This document shows, in pieces, positions 21,737-34,197 of a stretch of DNA of 64,000 nucleotides; the stretch's first letter is position 1; every line of letters begins with the position of its first letter. The position numbers and the translations under genes were made by a program. This stretch comes from Lentinus brumalis (lineage: Eukaryota; Basidiomycota; Agaricomycetes; Polyporales; Polyporaceae), in contig MARA01000024.1 of the NCBI GenBank assembly GCA_001792895.1, positions 1 through 64,000 of the forward strand, read 5' to 3'. The notes beneath the pieces were generated by a model. The model was not told where the DNA came from, did no database searches, and saw only the letters and a program-made list of their open reading frames with translations.

Positions 21737-22388
21737 ATGGTCGCACGCAAGTTTACGGTCGACAAGCATACCCTGGCCGTCATGGAGGCCATCAGAAGCG
21801 GCGGGCCGACGACGCTCACCGAGAACGCGGTTAAGAATGTAAGTATGGGCTGCTCTGCGCCTCGCCGTCGCGCGCGGGTAAGTAACCGGCTCTGTTGCGC
21901 GTGGGTAAGGCGCTGTGGAGCCTTGGAATCGCGAGTCGCGGCAAGAGCGGCTCGCACGAGGTGCTGAGTGCCTGGACATGGCGGGCCCGGAAGGTCTTCG
22001 GGCCAGGGAGCGTCACCGTGGCCTGGGTAAGTCGTCCAGCCCTCCCGTGGCAGTGCTGAAGGTGCTAACTGAGTGTCAGCACAATAAAGAGGTTACTCCG
22101 GCTGACCTCGCTCAGTGCGTTCCTGCCTGCCTTCCATGCGAACCCAAACTGACCGTGCACAGCTTGAACACCAACATGAACGACGCGTTCGGGTTCGCAA
22201 CGGTTGAGTTCGTCCAGGGAACAAAGGACGAACGGAATGCGGAGGCAGGTGAGGTCAAGGCGGAGGAGGAAGCGGAGGAACGCGCTGCGAGGGCACAGGC
22301 GGACGCGGCAGATGCGCCCAAAGGGAAACGCGCTGCCAAGCGCGAGAAGCGCATGAAGAAGATGGCGAAGAACGCCAGCAACGCGTAA
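21737..22388 (+). CDS. Small basic protein, tandem copy 1 (120 aa predicted)
   Basis: Three exons predicted: 21737-21838, 22080-22114 and 22163-22388. Intron 1 has a GTAAGT donor and a CTAAC branch 10 nt before CAG. Intron 2 (48 nt) has GTGCGT, CTGAC and CACAG. The product starts MVARKFTVDKHTLAVMEA and ends in a highly charged Glu/Ala then Lys/Arg tail (KGKRAAKREKRMKKMAKN), suggesting coiled coil and nuclear localisation. Function unknown. Intron 2 is a multiple of three here and could also be read through. Intron 1 (241 nt) is long for this genome and may hide another exon. Confidence 0.6.
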
Positions 22389-22848
22389 GTCATGAGATGT
22401 AGTAGTACTATTACTGTACCAGCGTGCGCCGAGGGTCAGCGAGGTAGGTGGAAATCTCATATCTACTCGGATAACGTGGGGACAACAGCTCGGGCATAGT
22501 TCGATCGTTTGAACGCAATCGAATGACATCGGGAATGCGCACGCACGGTGAGGCATATGTAGTTTACGATACAAAAGCCCCGGAAAACGGGAGCTAACAT
22601 GTAACGAGGGTAGGTGCTCAATGGGTGATGTTGTTGCATGGACTTCGAGCACGCTGGCGGCCATTACAGCTGCCCGGAGGGTCGCTACAGTCGTATACGT
22701 AGCCCGGAGCTCGCGCTGGCTGCAGTTTCCTGTTCGAGCGACCTCGTGCAGCGTCGCAGGCCTATATCAGGCGCCCGCGTACTCGGATGCCTCTCTCACT
22801 CATACCTCGACCACATACCACGCTACTTAACATCCACACCCTCGCACG

Positions 22849-23501
22849 ATGGTCGCACGCAAGTTTACGGTCGACAAGCATACCCTGGCCGTCATGGAGG
22901 CCATCAGAAGCGGCGGGCCGACGACGCTCACCGAGAACGCGGTCAAGAATGTAAGTATGGGCTGCTCTGCGCCTCGCCGTCGCGCGCGGGTAAGTAACCG
23001 GCTCTGTTGCGCGTGGGTAAGGCGCTGTGGAGCCTTGGAATCGCGAGTCGCGGCAAGAGCGGCTCGCACGAGGTGCTGAGTGCCTGGACATGGCGGGCCC
23101 GGAAGGTCTTCGGGCCAGGGAGCGTCACCGTGGCCTGGGTAAGTCGTCCAGCCCTCCCGTGGCAGTGCTGAAGGTGCTAACTGAGTGTCAGCACAATAAA
23201 GAGGTTACTCCGGCTGACCTCGCTCAGTTGCGTTCCTGCCTGCCTCCCATGCGAGCCCGAACTGACCGTGCACAGCTTGAACACAAACATGAACGACGCG
23301 TTCGGGTTCGCAACGGTCGAATTCGTCCTGGGATCGAAGGGCGAACGGACCGCGGAGGCAGCTGAGGTCAAGGCGGAGGAGGAAGCGGAGGAACGCGATG
23401 CGAAGGCACGGGCGGACGCGGCGGATGCGCCCAAAGGGAAACGCGCTGCCAAGCGGGAGAAGCGCATGAAGAAAATGGCGAAGAACGCCAGCAACGCATA
23501 G
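22849..23501 (+). CDS. Small basic protein, tandem copy 2 (120 aa predicted)
   Basis: Second copy, offset by 1112 bp from the first, with near-identical promoter, exon 1 and intron 1. Predicted exons are 22849-22950, 23192-23226 and 23276-23501. A one-base insertion near 23228 would break the frame if the sequence were exonic. It falls inside the predicted 49-nt intron 2, so the spliced product keeps the same length as copy 1. The tail has several substitutions (for example ERDAKARADAADAPKGKR), which argues for two retained, slowly diverging genes rather than an assembly duplicate. Confidence 0.6.
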
Positions 23502-23599
23502 GTGATGAGGTGAGGTAGTAGTAGTACTGTACCAGAGCGCGCCGAGTGTCAGCGAGGTAGGTGGAAATCTCATAGCTACTCGGATGACATGGGGACAGC

Positions 23600-25690
23600 A
23601 GCTTGTGCGTAGCTCGATGATTTGAACATAATCGAATGGCATCGGGACCGCAGCATTGTAGGGCATGTCTTGGAGAATGCTACCCAGGCTCTCGCGTACT
23701 GACATGATACGGACGCGGATCTCTGACCATCGTGACCTGAGGGACTTGAATCGGAAAGGTCTCAGGCCATCAGGCTCCTGCTCAGGATCTTCGACGTCCT
23801 CGGTTGGCGCGGTCTTGCCAAAGAGCATACGCTCCAATGCCAACTTGGCGAAGTACATGTCCTCGTCGTCCTCGCAGGTGCCTTCGGCCACGGGAGCGAT
23901 GGCAGGGACGTTGGGGATAGAAACTGGAAGAGCGACTGCAGGCAAGGGCGCAGGCGAAGGAGAGTATTCGTAAGGAGTGACCCGCGCTTGAGCAGCAGAA
24001 GGCTGATCAAAGAGCAGGTCACCGGGAAGCACTTCGTGAACAACCTCGTCTGCGAAGACACTTGTCCGCCTTGAGTCGGGGACAGTCTCGAGATCGCGAA
24101 CCGGAAATCAAGCGATTGACATATACACATGATACATTGTCTGCGAGTATATTCAGACTGGGACAGATATATCAGACTACGCTGCGCCCTCTTGGCTCTC
24201 GCGGGAGCGCCAGTATAGCTTGCCCTCCGAGCGGTCTGTCAGTTCTCCCATGGAGAAGTCGTGCAGGGCAAGCGCGATGATGTATCTGCAACGCAAGGCA
24301 GTGAGCAAGCGTCGCGCATAGCATCAGGGAGCACGTACGAGATGCAGACAGGATGGTACATCTGCACCTCTGTCAGTTCGGGAACGAGCCTCGCGAGGAC
24401 TACAGTTGCAAGTTGGAAGGTGTACCGCCCGTCGGGAGGGAATGACCCGAAGGTGCGCTGCAACGCAAAGGACCCAGGCGCATAGCGGGTGCGCAGATCG
24501 TCAATGTTGTCCATCTGGCTGTGCGTAGTGTATGGGTCATATGGTCTCTGGGTAATGGCTGGCAGAATCGCACGGAGGAAGGCGATGTGCCACTGGTCTC
24601 GGGCTCTCAGTGCCCTGTCACCTTGAAGGTTGTCAGCACTTACGTGAATGCGAGCCCAGAACACGGTGTCTCTGGCACGCTGAGAAAGCCCTAAGTGGCG
24701 GTGTAGTACGATCGCCCGCACTTCTGCGGGCAGCCGACGGGATGCAAGTTGCCTGGGGACTTCCTTCGTCGCTACATACATGTCCAGTGGGTCTCCTCTG
24801 TATGCTTCGGGAAAGGTGGGGTCCACGCAAGCCGTTGTGACTATGATGTCCCCGAGGCTGCGGACAGGCCGTGTGAGGACAACTGCCAGGAGACCCAGGT
24901 GTACTTACTGCAAACGAGACAGCTGGTCCAAAATGTTCCCCTCAGATCCGCCGCCCGTGTAAAGGACCACCGCCACATGACCGGCGGTGTCCTTGATCAT
25001 AATCGTGCCACCAGTAGGTGAGACCTCCAGCGAGAAGATCTCTCCACATAAGTAAACCTGTGGGAACGTCATGGGCGTGATGTCATTGGCCCCGCGCAAA
25101 CTGACATACCATGTGAACCGGAAGTCCCCATAAGACCGTTTCAGCGGCTGGCGGACCGTGCAAGGCTATGCGCTCAACTCCCTGGTACCATGTGGCAAGC
25201 GTGATCGGCCAAGGGTTGATGGTTCCGAGATTCTGCGGCGGAATTGGAAGGGAAACGTGTTATTGATTGCTAACATGACGTACCATGCGCATGTCAATAT
25301 CCCGAAACTGGTCGGGGTACTTGTTGACATACATGGGCGCCCCACTTGTCTCATAGTGCGCCTCGAGCCTCGCTGTCATGTTGGCTGCCTGCATGAGCAC
25401 TTCAGGGACGAGAATGGCTGGGCGGAATAAGCTTCCATGCTGGATGGGGCGCATGATCGGTGGGTACCTCGTATATCCTGTTCAGGAACGATTTGGAGCT
25501 GCGGCTCGGGAGGGGGGGATGCTGCATGGGGTAAGCACGCTCCCATAAGACCATCATGTACGACAGCCTGACCTGGGGTCGGTGGAAGTGCCGCTGCAAG
25601 AACCGCATAGTTGCTCTGAGTTCTTGGCCAGTACTCGTCCTCTTCCTCTGCTGTGTTCATTAGAGCGTTGGGGGCGCTGGGAGATGACAT
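23600..25690 (-). CDS. Multi-exon gene of unknown function
   Basis: The ATG at 25690 begins MSSPSAPNALMNTAEEEDEY. Coding-like segments follow at about 25690-25468, 25440-25260, 25240-25160, 25099-24905, 24826-24290 and 24060-23600, with plausible splice sites between them. The largest exon reads for example VPRQLASRRLPAEVRAIVLH and has a normal globular look. I recognise no domain. The 3' end is not resolved because the final frame stays open antisense through copy 2 of the small gene. The gene converges on that copy, and exon joins other than the first donor (25467) are approximate. Confidence 0.5.
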
Positions 25691-25743
25691 GATGGGTGGG
25701 AAGAGTGAGGGTGGGAGGGGGAAAGGCGAAGTGGATCTCAACA

Positions 25744-25752
25744 TTATATACA
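25744..25752 (-). promoter_or_regulatory. TATA box of the gene starting at 25690
   Basis: On the minus strand TGTATATAAT lies about 55 bp upstream of the ATG at 25690, the spacing expected for a TATA-driven fungal promoter. Confidence 0.6.
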
Positions 25753-25759
25753 GGCCGCC

Positions 25760-26580
25760 ATGCGGCCAACATGAGGCCGGGGTTCGCTGTCGGATTGGCT
25801 CCTGTCGAACTTAAACTTAGATGGCCTTCTGTACGCTTTGGGAAGGCCACTTGCTGCACTGGCGTGAGAGCCTACACGTCGCTCGGGAGTGTACAACGTA
25901 CAACGATCGGGAGGACGTGCCCACAGGGGTTGCGGTGCAGCGCCGCATGACACGAGGAAGAAGTGCAAGGCCCATGCGGCGGTTCATGTGGGGCGAGGGG
26001 TATCGGGGTGACCTTGTCGTCGCATTAGCAACCTTGGGATTACAGGAAGACACAGCCGAACCTGGCCTGTCCGCACGACGTGAGCGAACTCCGCACCCAA
26101 TGTACATAAGGACAGTGGCAGTTGCGCAGAGAAATCACAAAATGGGCGAGTAGCAGCATGCATGCGCTGTGGGGCGGAGGGCCCTCCACTCGGCGTGTTG
26201 ACAAACTATACATTTAACTCCGAGACATCGTACTGGTGGACACCAGTGCGCCCATCAAGCCATCCCAGTGTGGCATATCGGTGCATCATCAATTCCGGTG
26301 TGGGTATTCAATTCAAAGACCCCAGCAGAAAGATAATATTCGTTGACCTTAAGAGGCACACCAAACAGACGGGGTAATGATCCACACCCAGAAAAGCATC
26401 AGTACGAAGCTAGTGAGGAAGCATGGAAGAGTACACCTGGGACGGACAAACGTGAACCAATTATGACACACCCATGCCGCAAGACCGGCGGGGCGGGTCG
26501 AGTGGCTTGGCATCATCTGCAGACACCCTGCTATGGAGCTCGTTGCCAGGGCCGCAGATGGCGCTCGCGGCGTCGAAAAC
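25760..26580. other. Intergenic stretch without recognised features
   Basis: Upstream flank of the gene starting at 25690, up to the minisatellite. Open frames are short and overlapping on both strands. No splice-consistent gene was found. Confidence 0.45.
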
Positions 26581-26639
26581 CATTCATAACCGTCCTTCAA
26601 TAACCTCTCGTGCTGTGAGAGACCTACCTCGCCCACCTG

Positions 26640-28565
26640 TCTGCCCGCCGCTACCCCTTTCCCACCTGCGCTCGACGAGCGACAGGGCGACCAGCGCACA
26701 GACTGTGCAGCTGGCGGGTCTGGGAGCCGCGCGGGACACGAGTCGCGGCGTTGCTGCGCCTTGCGGGCCCTTTCCCACCTGCGCTCGACGAGCGACAGGG
26801 CGACCAGCGCACAGACTGTGCAGCTGGCGGGTCTGGGACCCGCGCGGGACACGAGTCGCGGCGTTGCTGCGCCTTGCGGGCCCTTTCCCACCTGCGCTCG
26901 ACGAGCGACAGGGCGACCAGCGCACAGACTGTGCAGCTGGCGGGTCTGGGAGCCGCGCGGGACACGAGTCGCGGCGTTGCTGACCTGTTGGGTTGTCGTC
27001 GTCACATGCTGACCGGCTTGCGGGCCCTTTCCCACCTGCGCTCGACGAGCGACAGGGCGACCAGCGCACAGACTGTGCAGCTGGCGGGTCTGGGAGCCGC
27101 GCGGGACACGAGTCGCGGCGTTGCTGACCTGTTGGGTTGTCGTCGTCACATGCTGACCGGCTTGCGGGCCCTTTCCCACCTGCGCTCGACGAGCGACAGG
27201 GCGACCAGCGCACAGACTGTGCAGCTGGCGGGTCTGGGAGCCGCGCGGGACACGAGTCGCGGTGTTGCTGACCTACCAGGTTGTCCTTGTCACATGCTGA
27301 CCGGCTTGCGGGCCCTTTCCCACCTGCGCTCGACGAGCGACAGGGCGACCAGCGCACAGACTGTGCAGCTGGCGGGTCTGGGAGCCGCGCGGGACACGAG
27401 TCGCGGCGTTGCTGACCTGTTGGGTTGTCGTCGTCACATGCTGACCGGCTTGCGGGCCCTTTCCCACCTGCGCTCGACGAGCGACAGGGCGACCAGCGCA
27501 CAGACTGTGCAGCTGGCGGGTCTGGGAGCCGCGCGGGACACGAGTCGCGGTGTTGCTGACCTACCAGGTTGTCCTTGTCACATGCTGACCGGCTTGCGGG
27601 CCCTTTCCCACCTGCGCTCGACGAGCGACAGGGCGACCAGCGCACAGACTGTGCAGCTGGCGGGTCTGGGAGCCGCGCGGGACACGAGTCGCGGCGTTGC
27701 TGACCTGTTGGGTTGTCGTCGTCACATGCTGACCGGCTTGCGGGCCCTTTCCCACCTGCGCTCGACGAGCGACAGGGCGACCAGCGCACAGACTGTGCAG
27801 CTGGCGGGTCTGGGAGCCGCGCGGGACACGAGTCGCGGCGTTGCTGACCTGTTGGGTTGTCGTCGTCACATGCTGACCGGCTTGCGGGCCCTTTCCCACC
27901 TGCGCTCGACGAGCGACAGGACGACCAGCGCACAGACTGTGCAGCTGGCGGGTCTGGGAGCCGCGCGGGACACGAGTCGCGGCGTTGCTGCGCCTTGCGG
28001 GCCCTTTCCCACCTGCGCTCGACGAGCGACAGGGCGACCAGCGTACAGACTGTGCAGCTGGCGGGTCTGGGACCCGCGCGGACACGAGTCGCGGCGTTGC
28101 TGCGCCTTGCGGGCCCTTTCCCACCTGCGCTCGACGAGCGACAGGGCGACCAGCGTACAGACTGTGCAGCTGGCGGGTCTGGGACCCGCGCGGGACACGA
28201 GTCGCGGCGTTGCTGCGCCTTGCGGGCCCTTTCCCACCTGCGCTCGACGAGCGACAGGGCGACCAGCGCACAGACTGTGCAGCTGGCGGGTCTGGGACCC
28301 GCGCGGGACACGAGTCGCGGCGTTGCTGCGCCTTGCGGGCCCTTTCCCACCTGCGCTCGACGAGCGACAGGGCGACCAGCGCACAGACTGTGCAGCTGGC
28401 GGGTCTGGGAGCCGCGCGGGACACGAGTCGCGGCGTTGCTGACCTGTTGGGTTGTCGTCGTCACATGCTGGCCGGCTTGCGGGCCCTTTCCCACCTGCGC
28501 TCGACGAGCGACAGGGCGACCAGCGCACAGACTGTGCAGCTGGCGGGTCTGGGGGCCGCGCAGGG
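26640..28565. repeat. Minisatellite with 113- and 144-bp units
   Basis: About fifteen units share gcgggccctttcccacctgc, cgctcgacgagcgacagggc and a tail ending cgagtcgcggcgttgctg. A 31-bp insert (gacctgttgggttgtcgtcg, then tcacatgctgacc) distinguishes the 144-bp class, which forms a central block at about 26876-27884. The 113-bp class lies on both sides. Each unit holds two perfect odd palindromes centred on A: CGCTCGACGAGCG and GCACAGACTGTGC. Because 144 is a multiple of three, long but meaningless frames run along both strands. Confidence 0.92.
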
Positions 28566-28868
28566 TGTCATATGGCCTGGAACAGATTTTGATGGTTACA
28601 CCAACGATAACAGAGGCACAGATAATGCAATGGAACGCTCACCTGAGCATTATGGCGTAATGTCGAAATTGATGGTCGTGGTTGCTGGTCAAGAGGGACG
28701 CCGGATAAGCGCCGGCGCCGCGGCCAGGTATGCCATCAGTCGGAGTTTCAATCAAGCGCCCGCACAGCCACGACATTGTCGCCCCCTCAAAACGGCCCAG
28801 CGAGCATAATAATCGGGGCATGGCGCGTTACAATAGACGAGCTTCTACTGACTACCATTGCCGGTCTC

Positions 28869-30643
28869 CTACAGGGTGTCTGCTGCCTTGGGGGGAGGCA
28901 AGAGGTCGCCTTCAGTGGGCCATTCGGGTTGCTGGAGCGGATATGCAGCGTAGTACCAGCCGCGAACTTGTGCAGGCTTCACCCATTCTGGCCGGGTGAC
29001 GTACGATACCCTCTTGCAGAAGTTGCACGAGAGCTTATAGATCTTCCCAGGGGGGCGCAGAGATGTGTGAAGGGTGTAGCCCTCGGAGCAGCGATAGGGA
29101 CAACGGATGGTGAGTCCGAACACGCGATGGTGGACATGGTTGAACATGAGGATGCGGGACGAGACTTCGCCGGCGTTGAATTTGTAGGTGAGGATCGGAT
29201 TGGCCGGGCTCTCCATCGCTGTGCGCGTGTAGGCATGGACGAATGCGTCCCATAGGGTGGGGGTGGAGCGGCCCAGCAGGACGAGGTCCTTGTGCACGTC
29301 CGCCACGGCGGCATGGACGGTCTCCGGAATAAGGCCGTCCGTTTCGAACCCCATTATGAACGTGAAGATTTGTCTGGAAGGCATGTCAGCGCCAGGAGAT
29401 CACATAACGGACGGGCAATGCGTACTTGTCCACCATTTGCGTGAGATACCAGCGTGCCTTCCACTTGGTGACCGCGGGGCCGCAGACAATCATGAAGAGA
29501 GCCTTGATGCCCTCGCGCTTGTGCAGGCCGACTCGGAAGAGGTCCCCGAGGAACATCTGAAGGAGCTGGGGCAAAGGTGGCATCAGATACAGGTGGGGCC
29601 TAAGGAAGACGTGGACTTACTGCGGGGACGTAGATGCCAGACGCCTCAATTTTCTCCGGAACGAAGTCCAGCTTCCTGAGAACTGGAGCCGGGGTCTCAA
29701 AAGTCACCATGCCGGTCTCAGTGGCATGCGTGTCCAGGAAGACAGCGAATGGTGTGGACGTGCCGTGGTACTCGAGCATCTCATTGAGATGCGCCATGCG
29801 TTGCTCCACGACCCGCGGTAGCGCTAGGGCCAGAGTGAGTTTTACGTTATCAACATGAAGCTGGTGAGCACGGTAAGCATGCATCTCACTGTTAGCGACA
29901 TCGGAATACTCACATTGGCCGCGTCCTGTCCGAGGGCCATCCTGGTGGCGTTAACGACGTAGTCACGCAGGGTGGTAGTCTCCTGCCAGAGGAAGCAGAA
30001 CGCCGCACATGCGATCTGCCGCCGGACATGCAAGAACCCCATACCGGATTTGGTGAGCGTGTAGGGGAGCTTGTGGTGGAGGCACTGAGGGCACTGGAAC
30101 TCCGCCCTGAAGGCCTCAAGGGTCTGTCCCTCGCGGAGGATGATGCATCCGTCCATAGTCCCCATGCGAACGCATAGTCCCAACTCGCACCCTTCGTTGA
30201 TGCAGGGAACGACATGCGAAACATCGGCACAGGACGAACAAGGCACCTGCGGCCGAGGGTCAGCGGATGCGCACAACACCGCAGCCGGGGACGTCGCTGT
30301 GCGACTCACTTCTGCGACGGCCGCTCTTTTCTTCGACTTCGGGGAAACGGTCGCTGGCAGGGGGACAATGTACTCCTCCTTGAAGTAGCGCACTGGGAAT
30401 GGTTCAGCGGAATGAGCATAAGAGATGCGCGGCACTTACACTGCTCGGTAGGTGTAAGGCGGTTCCACCCTGTCGTGTGGTGAGCAGCTGTCACCGCAAA
30501 CGGCAATTGTGGTACACACTCTGCAAGACCTCGATACCGTCGTCGGCGGCCACGATTGCCTGCGCCCTGCTCAGACGCTCAGGTGTGCCTGTGGGGACGA
30601 CAGCGGCGGCGTTGGCGCCGGCCAGAATAGCGGCGGTGTCCAT
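28869..30643 (-). CDS. Cys-rich putative zinc-binding protein of the accessory block
   Basis: Start ATG at 30643 (MDTAAILAGANAAAVVPTG) with a strong TATA box 48 bp upstream; stop at 28869. Coding segments lie at about 30643-30520, 30390-30310, 30245-29910, 29855-29620, 29575-29430 and 29370-28869, joined by short introns. The central exon contains VPCSSCADVSHVVPCINEGC and then FQCPQC. The last exon contains IRCPYRCSEGYT and SCNFCKR. These paired CxxC clusters suggest zinc coordination. I cannot name the family. It is transcribed divergently from the gene starting at 30925, with a 280-bp shared promoter region. Confidence 0.6.
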
Positions 30644-30690
30644 GACTGTGGGCGCACGGTGAGATGCTGTGCGGCAGAGGAGACGGGGTT

Positions 30691-30698
30691 CTTTTATA
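30691..30698 (-). promoter_or_regulatory. TATA box of the Cys-rich gene
   Basis: TATAAAAG on the minus strand, about 48 bp before the ATG at 30643. This is the best TATA match in the window. Confidence 0.7.
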
Positions 30699-30924
30699 GC
30701 TCTACACCTACAGGGAGGCATGAGGCCCGGGAGGCGGCGATCATGCAGGGACGCGGCGATAGGCGCCCGGATAAGCGTTACATAAGCGGATTGAGTTCAG
30801 ATTGCCAACCCTCCGCCCTGCTGGCAGGATTGATAAGTACCGCTGCAGCTGGGGAGCTCCCTCACGGACTCGCAAGCCCGCCTACAAAACCAAACCACAC
30901 CAAACAACAGCACGAAGAAGCACA

Positions 30925-33900
30925 ATGTCAGCCGAAGCACCCCGCCCGTCCGACATCCGCTGCCAGGACGGCATGACGTGGTTTAGGTACCGACGCCAGG
31001 CCCGCATGTGGGCCCCGGAAAATGAATGGGAAGCGGAGGACATGGTCAAGGCGGCGCAGGTCCGCTTCACCCTGGTGGCCCAGGACTTGATAGCCCTTGA
31101 ATGGGTGAACCCGCAGCTCTGCATGGCGCCCAAGGGCGAGTTCGAGCGCGAGGCTGACGTACTCTGCTTCGTCCCCCAAGGAAACGCCGAGTCTGTTCGC
31201 GTCGTCCTGCGCATGTTCAACATCTACCAGTCGGTGCTCCAGACTGTACCCTGGAACAAGATGCTCGCGGCGACGAAGAACACGGACTGCAAGAAGATTG
31301 TGTCCGCCCTGTACTCGGGACGCGGGGCGTCGTGTGTGCCGGCTATGCCGTCCTTGTCCGGTTGTGGTCTGAGCTTGCGGCTTTAGGCTTGACCGACCCG
31401 GCGATGAACATGGCGGCCCTGCCCACCTTGGAGTTCGCCTGGGTCCTTCAATGGGCGCACGAGATGCTCATTGCGAACGCTTGCGCCCACGCTCGTCTGG
31501 ATGATCCAGCGATGGCGGAGAACTTCCGCGACGGGCAGTGGTACCGTGATCCCATCGAAGGTGCGCATAATTGACACAGTAACCGCTTGTACATACCTGA
31601 TGACCGTCACAGTGCTTGCCGAGAACCCGAACCGCAACTTCTGGTGGCAGGTCGCTTGGGGCGTGAGCTTTCAGGCTGCACGAGTGGACAAATCACTCGT
31701 GGTCAATGACGCGAACATCTTCGACCCGTTGATGGAGAAGTTTATTCAGGAGAGTTGCACGAACATTGCGAGGGCCGCGGAGGCGCAGGTGAACGGGCCT
31801 GAACTGGTAGGTGACATGTAGCATGCTGCAAAGATGGTACTGACGCATGACAGGCTGCCCTCAAGACGTGCATTGAAATCGCAGGGATCAAGCCAACGGA
31901 GATCACACACGTCATCGAGGGTCCGCAGGGCGAGGAGGCGAAGGCCGAAGGCAAACGCAGGAAGGGGAAGAAGACGGCCAAGTCGTCGCGCGGCAGGAAG
32001 GGTAAGGGGAAGGGCCGCGCAGTCGAGGAAGACGAAATGGACCTGGAGCCAGTCACTGCGCCGATGGTGATGATCCCAGAGAACAAGCCGAAGGTTCCTT
32101 ACCGGCCGGAGGACTTCATGCCTAAACGGCTGAAGTTCGGCGTCCCGGGGGACCTGCAGCGCCAGCAGTACCGGCACTTGGGGTTGCGGCGCCTCCGGCC
32201 CAGACAGGGTCGCAGACGGTGGCGGCAGCGGCACCACAGCGAGCCGCTCAGGCTGCGCCGCCAGTGTTGCCTGCTCAGCCCCAGTTCGACTCAGAGCCAC
32301 AGTCCGCCAACGCCTCGCTCGCGCCCCCCACGACAATCCCAGCTGCAGGTGGGCAGTTGCAGATGGCCCAGGCCGGGTCGACGCAGCCTGCGGGTGGACC
32401 AGGTGCGCCCGCGTTGTCTGGACCTCCCGTACCATATCAATTCAGCGCAGGAGCGCGGAAAGCGCCGCCGGGCTTCGAGTTCGGGATGGGGCCACTCCGC
32501 ACGACAATCCCTGCTGCAGGTGGGCAGTTGCAGATGGTCCAGGCCGGGTCGACGCAGCCTGCGGGTGGATCGGGTGCGCCCGCGTCGTCTGGACCTCCCG
32601 TACCATATCAATTCAGCGCAGGAGCGGGGAACGCGGCGCCGGGCTTCGAGTTCGGGATGGGGCCCTCTATGGGAGACGTGCCGGCCCGCCCACCGCCATG
32701 GCATGCGCCGTACCCGTTCAGCGTACCGGCACGCCCTTCTCGCGGCGGCGCAAGTCCTCACGGCTCCTACGACAATGACCTGGGTCTCGGTGGGTGGTCG
32801 GGCGCTGGCGATCGACACGGGAACGCGCGCGACGACAGCGACAGCGACAACGACAACGACAACGACGACGACGACCTCAACGAATACGTGCCCTCCAGGA
32901 CGCGCATGGGGGGTGGAGGCCTCTTTGCATGGCGGGGCGGTCCATTCCAAGGGGGTCCGTCGCAGGCGGGCGGGTCTCGATCGCAGGCTGAGGTGAGCTC
33001 TTCCACAGCCATTGTTGGTGCGATCGTGCCCCAGCCAAGCTGGGAAATTATGCCACAGGACCCCGAGCAGGGCTACGAGGGTGAGGCAGAAGGGAACGAG
33101 GTCGACGAGGATGAGCCAGAAGTGGACGAGGTCGACGAGGGTGAGCCAGAAGTGGACCGGCACTCTCCTGCCCCTTTGGTGGCTCGCAGGAGTTCGCGGA
33201 GACGAGGTGGCATGCCTCCTTCAGCCGCGCGCGGCCCCTCTGCTCGACGCGGGCCAAAGGGCAAGCAGCCGGCGGAGGCATCCGCCCCCCAGGCAGCACC
33301 CGAGCGCAGTGTGGCGCGGCCTAAGAGAGAGACCAAGGCGGAGCAGAAAAAGCGAGAGCAGGCCGAGCGTGCGGCCGCCGGGGCCTCCGTGGCGCCGCCC
33401 AAGGAGACCAAGGCAGAGCAAAAAGCGCGGCAGAAGGCCGAACGGGAGGCCGCGAAGCTCGCTAACAAGGCGCCAGCCCGCCTGACCAGTAGGCAGCGGG
33501 CGTTGAACGAGGCTGAAGCGATGAAGCGATTGGCTGCAAGCGCACAGCCGCTGGGGCAGTCAGCAAAGCGCAAGGAGGCCCCGGTCGAGCTGCCTGTCAG
33601 ACAGATAAGACCGCGCAAGGATACAGGTGAGGGTACAGCAGGTGTGCTGGACCGTTGCCATGCTGATCATACGGTGTCTCTACAGCCTCGGCGCCCAGCG
33701 GGGAATCCGATGCACTGAAGCTCATTGGTGATCCTCCCGAACGAGAGGAGTCTCCCTTAAGCCAGGTGGGCAGTGACGCTGAGCAACCAGCGGCTGAGCA
33801 ACCAGCGACTGAGCAACAAGTGGGAGATGATGACGAAGTGCAGATCACCGGCCAGAGCGGAACCCCGAGGTTGGACCCTCCAGTACGTATCTTTGTGCCA

Positions 33901-34108
33901 TGCGTGCGCGCGGAACTGACGTGCTTTTGATCCATAGGTCAGGAGCGGCGACGGGCAGGGTCAGATTGAGCGGGGGGTGGCGGCGTAGAGGTCAAGCGGG
34001 AGCTTTTGTCCGAGAATGTACGTCACAGCATCAATGCGTGGCGTACGACCGTGTCACTCACCACGTCTGCAGGCCTCAGACGCCTTCATGGAAGAGGGCG
34101 AGGTGCGT
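30925..34108 (+). CDS. Multi-exon protein with long disordered, basic C-terminus
   Basis: Start ATG at about 30925 (MSAEAPRPSDIRCQDGMTWF). The folded N-terminal half spans several exons to about 31815. From 31850 it becomes Lys/Arg-rich (GEEAKAEGKRRKGKKTAKSS). Around 32210-33600 it is Pro/Gln/Ala-rich with two copies of a roughly 65-residue repeat containing IPAAGGQLQM and PYQFSAGA. An acidic patch and a Lys/Glu coiled-coil with KAEQK repeats follow, and a probable last exon reads SDAFMEEGEVRED. At least five introns are needed and exact joins are approximate. No domain recognised; the composition suggests a nuclear or chromatin-associated scaffold, which is inference. Confidence 0.5.
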
Positions 34109-34197
34109 GAGGACTGATTGCGTCGCACCGAGGCTGACATGCGTAACAGGCGGTCATGTCTGGGACTCGCAGCTTAGGTATGGACTGAGGCGTTGTC

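Noticed and set aside
23205..24032. Extension of the minus-strand gene's last frame antisense through copy 2 of the small gene
   Set aside because: The frame is open mainly because GC-rich antisense DNA lacks stops. The same antisense frame is open in copy 1, where no such gene precedes it.
26584..28494. A 636-codon frame (minus) and a 563-codon frame (plus) across the same DNA
   Set aside because: Both arise because the 144-bp minisatellite unit is a multiple of three without stops. The sequence is repetitive on both strands with no gene context.
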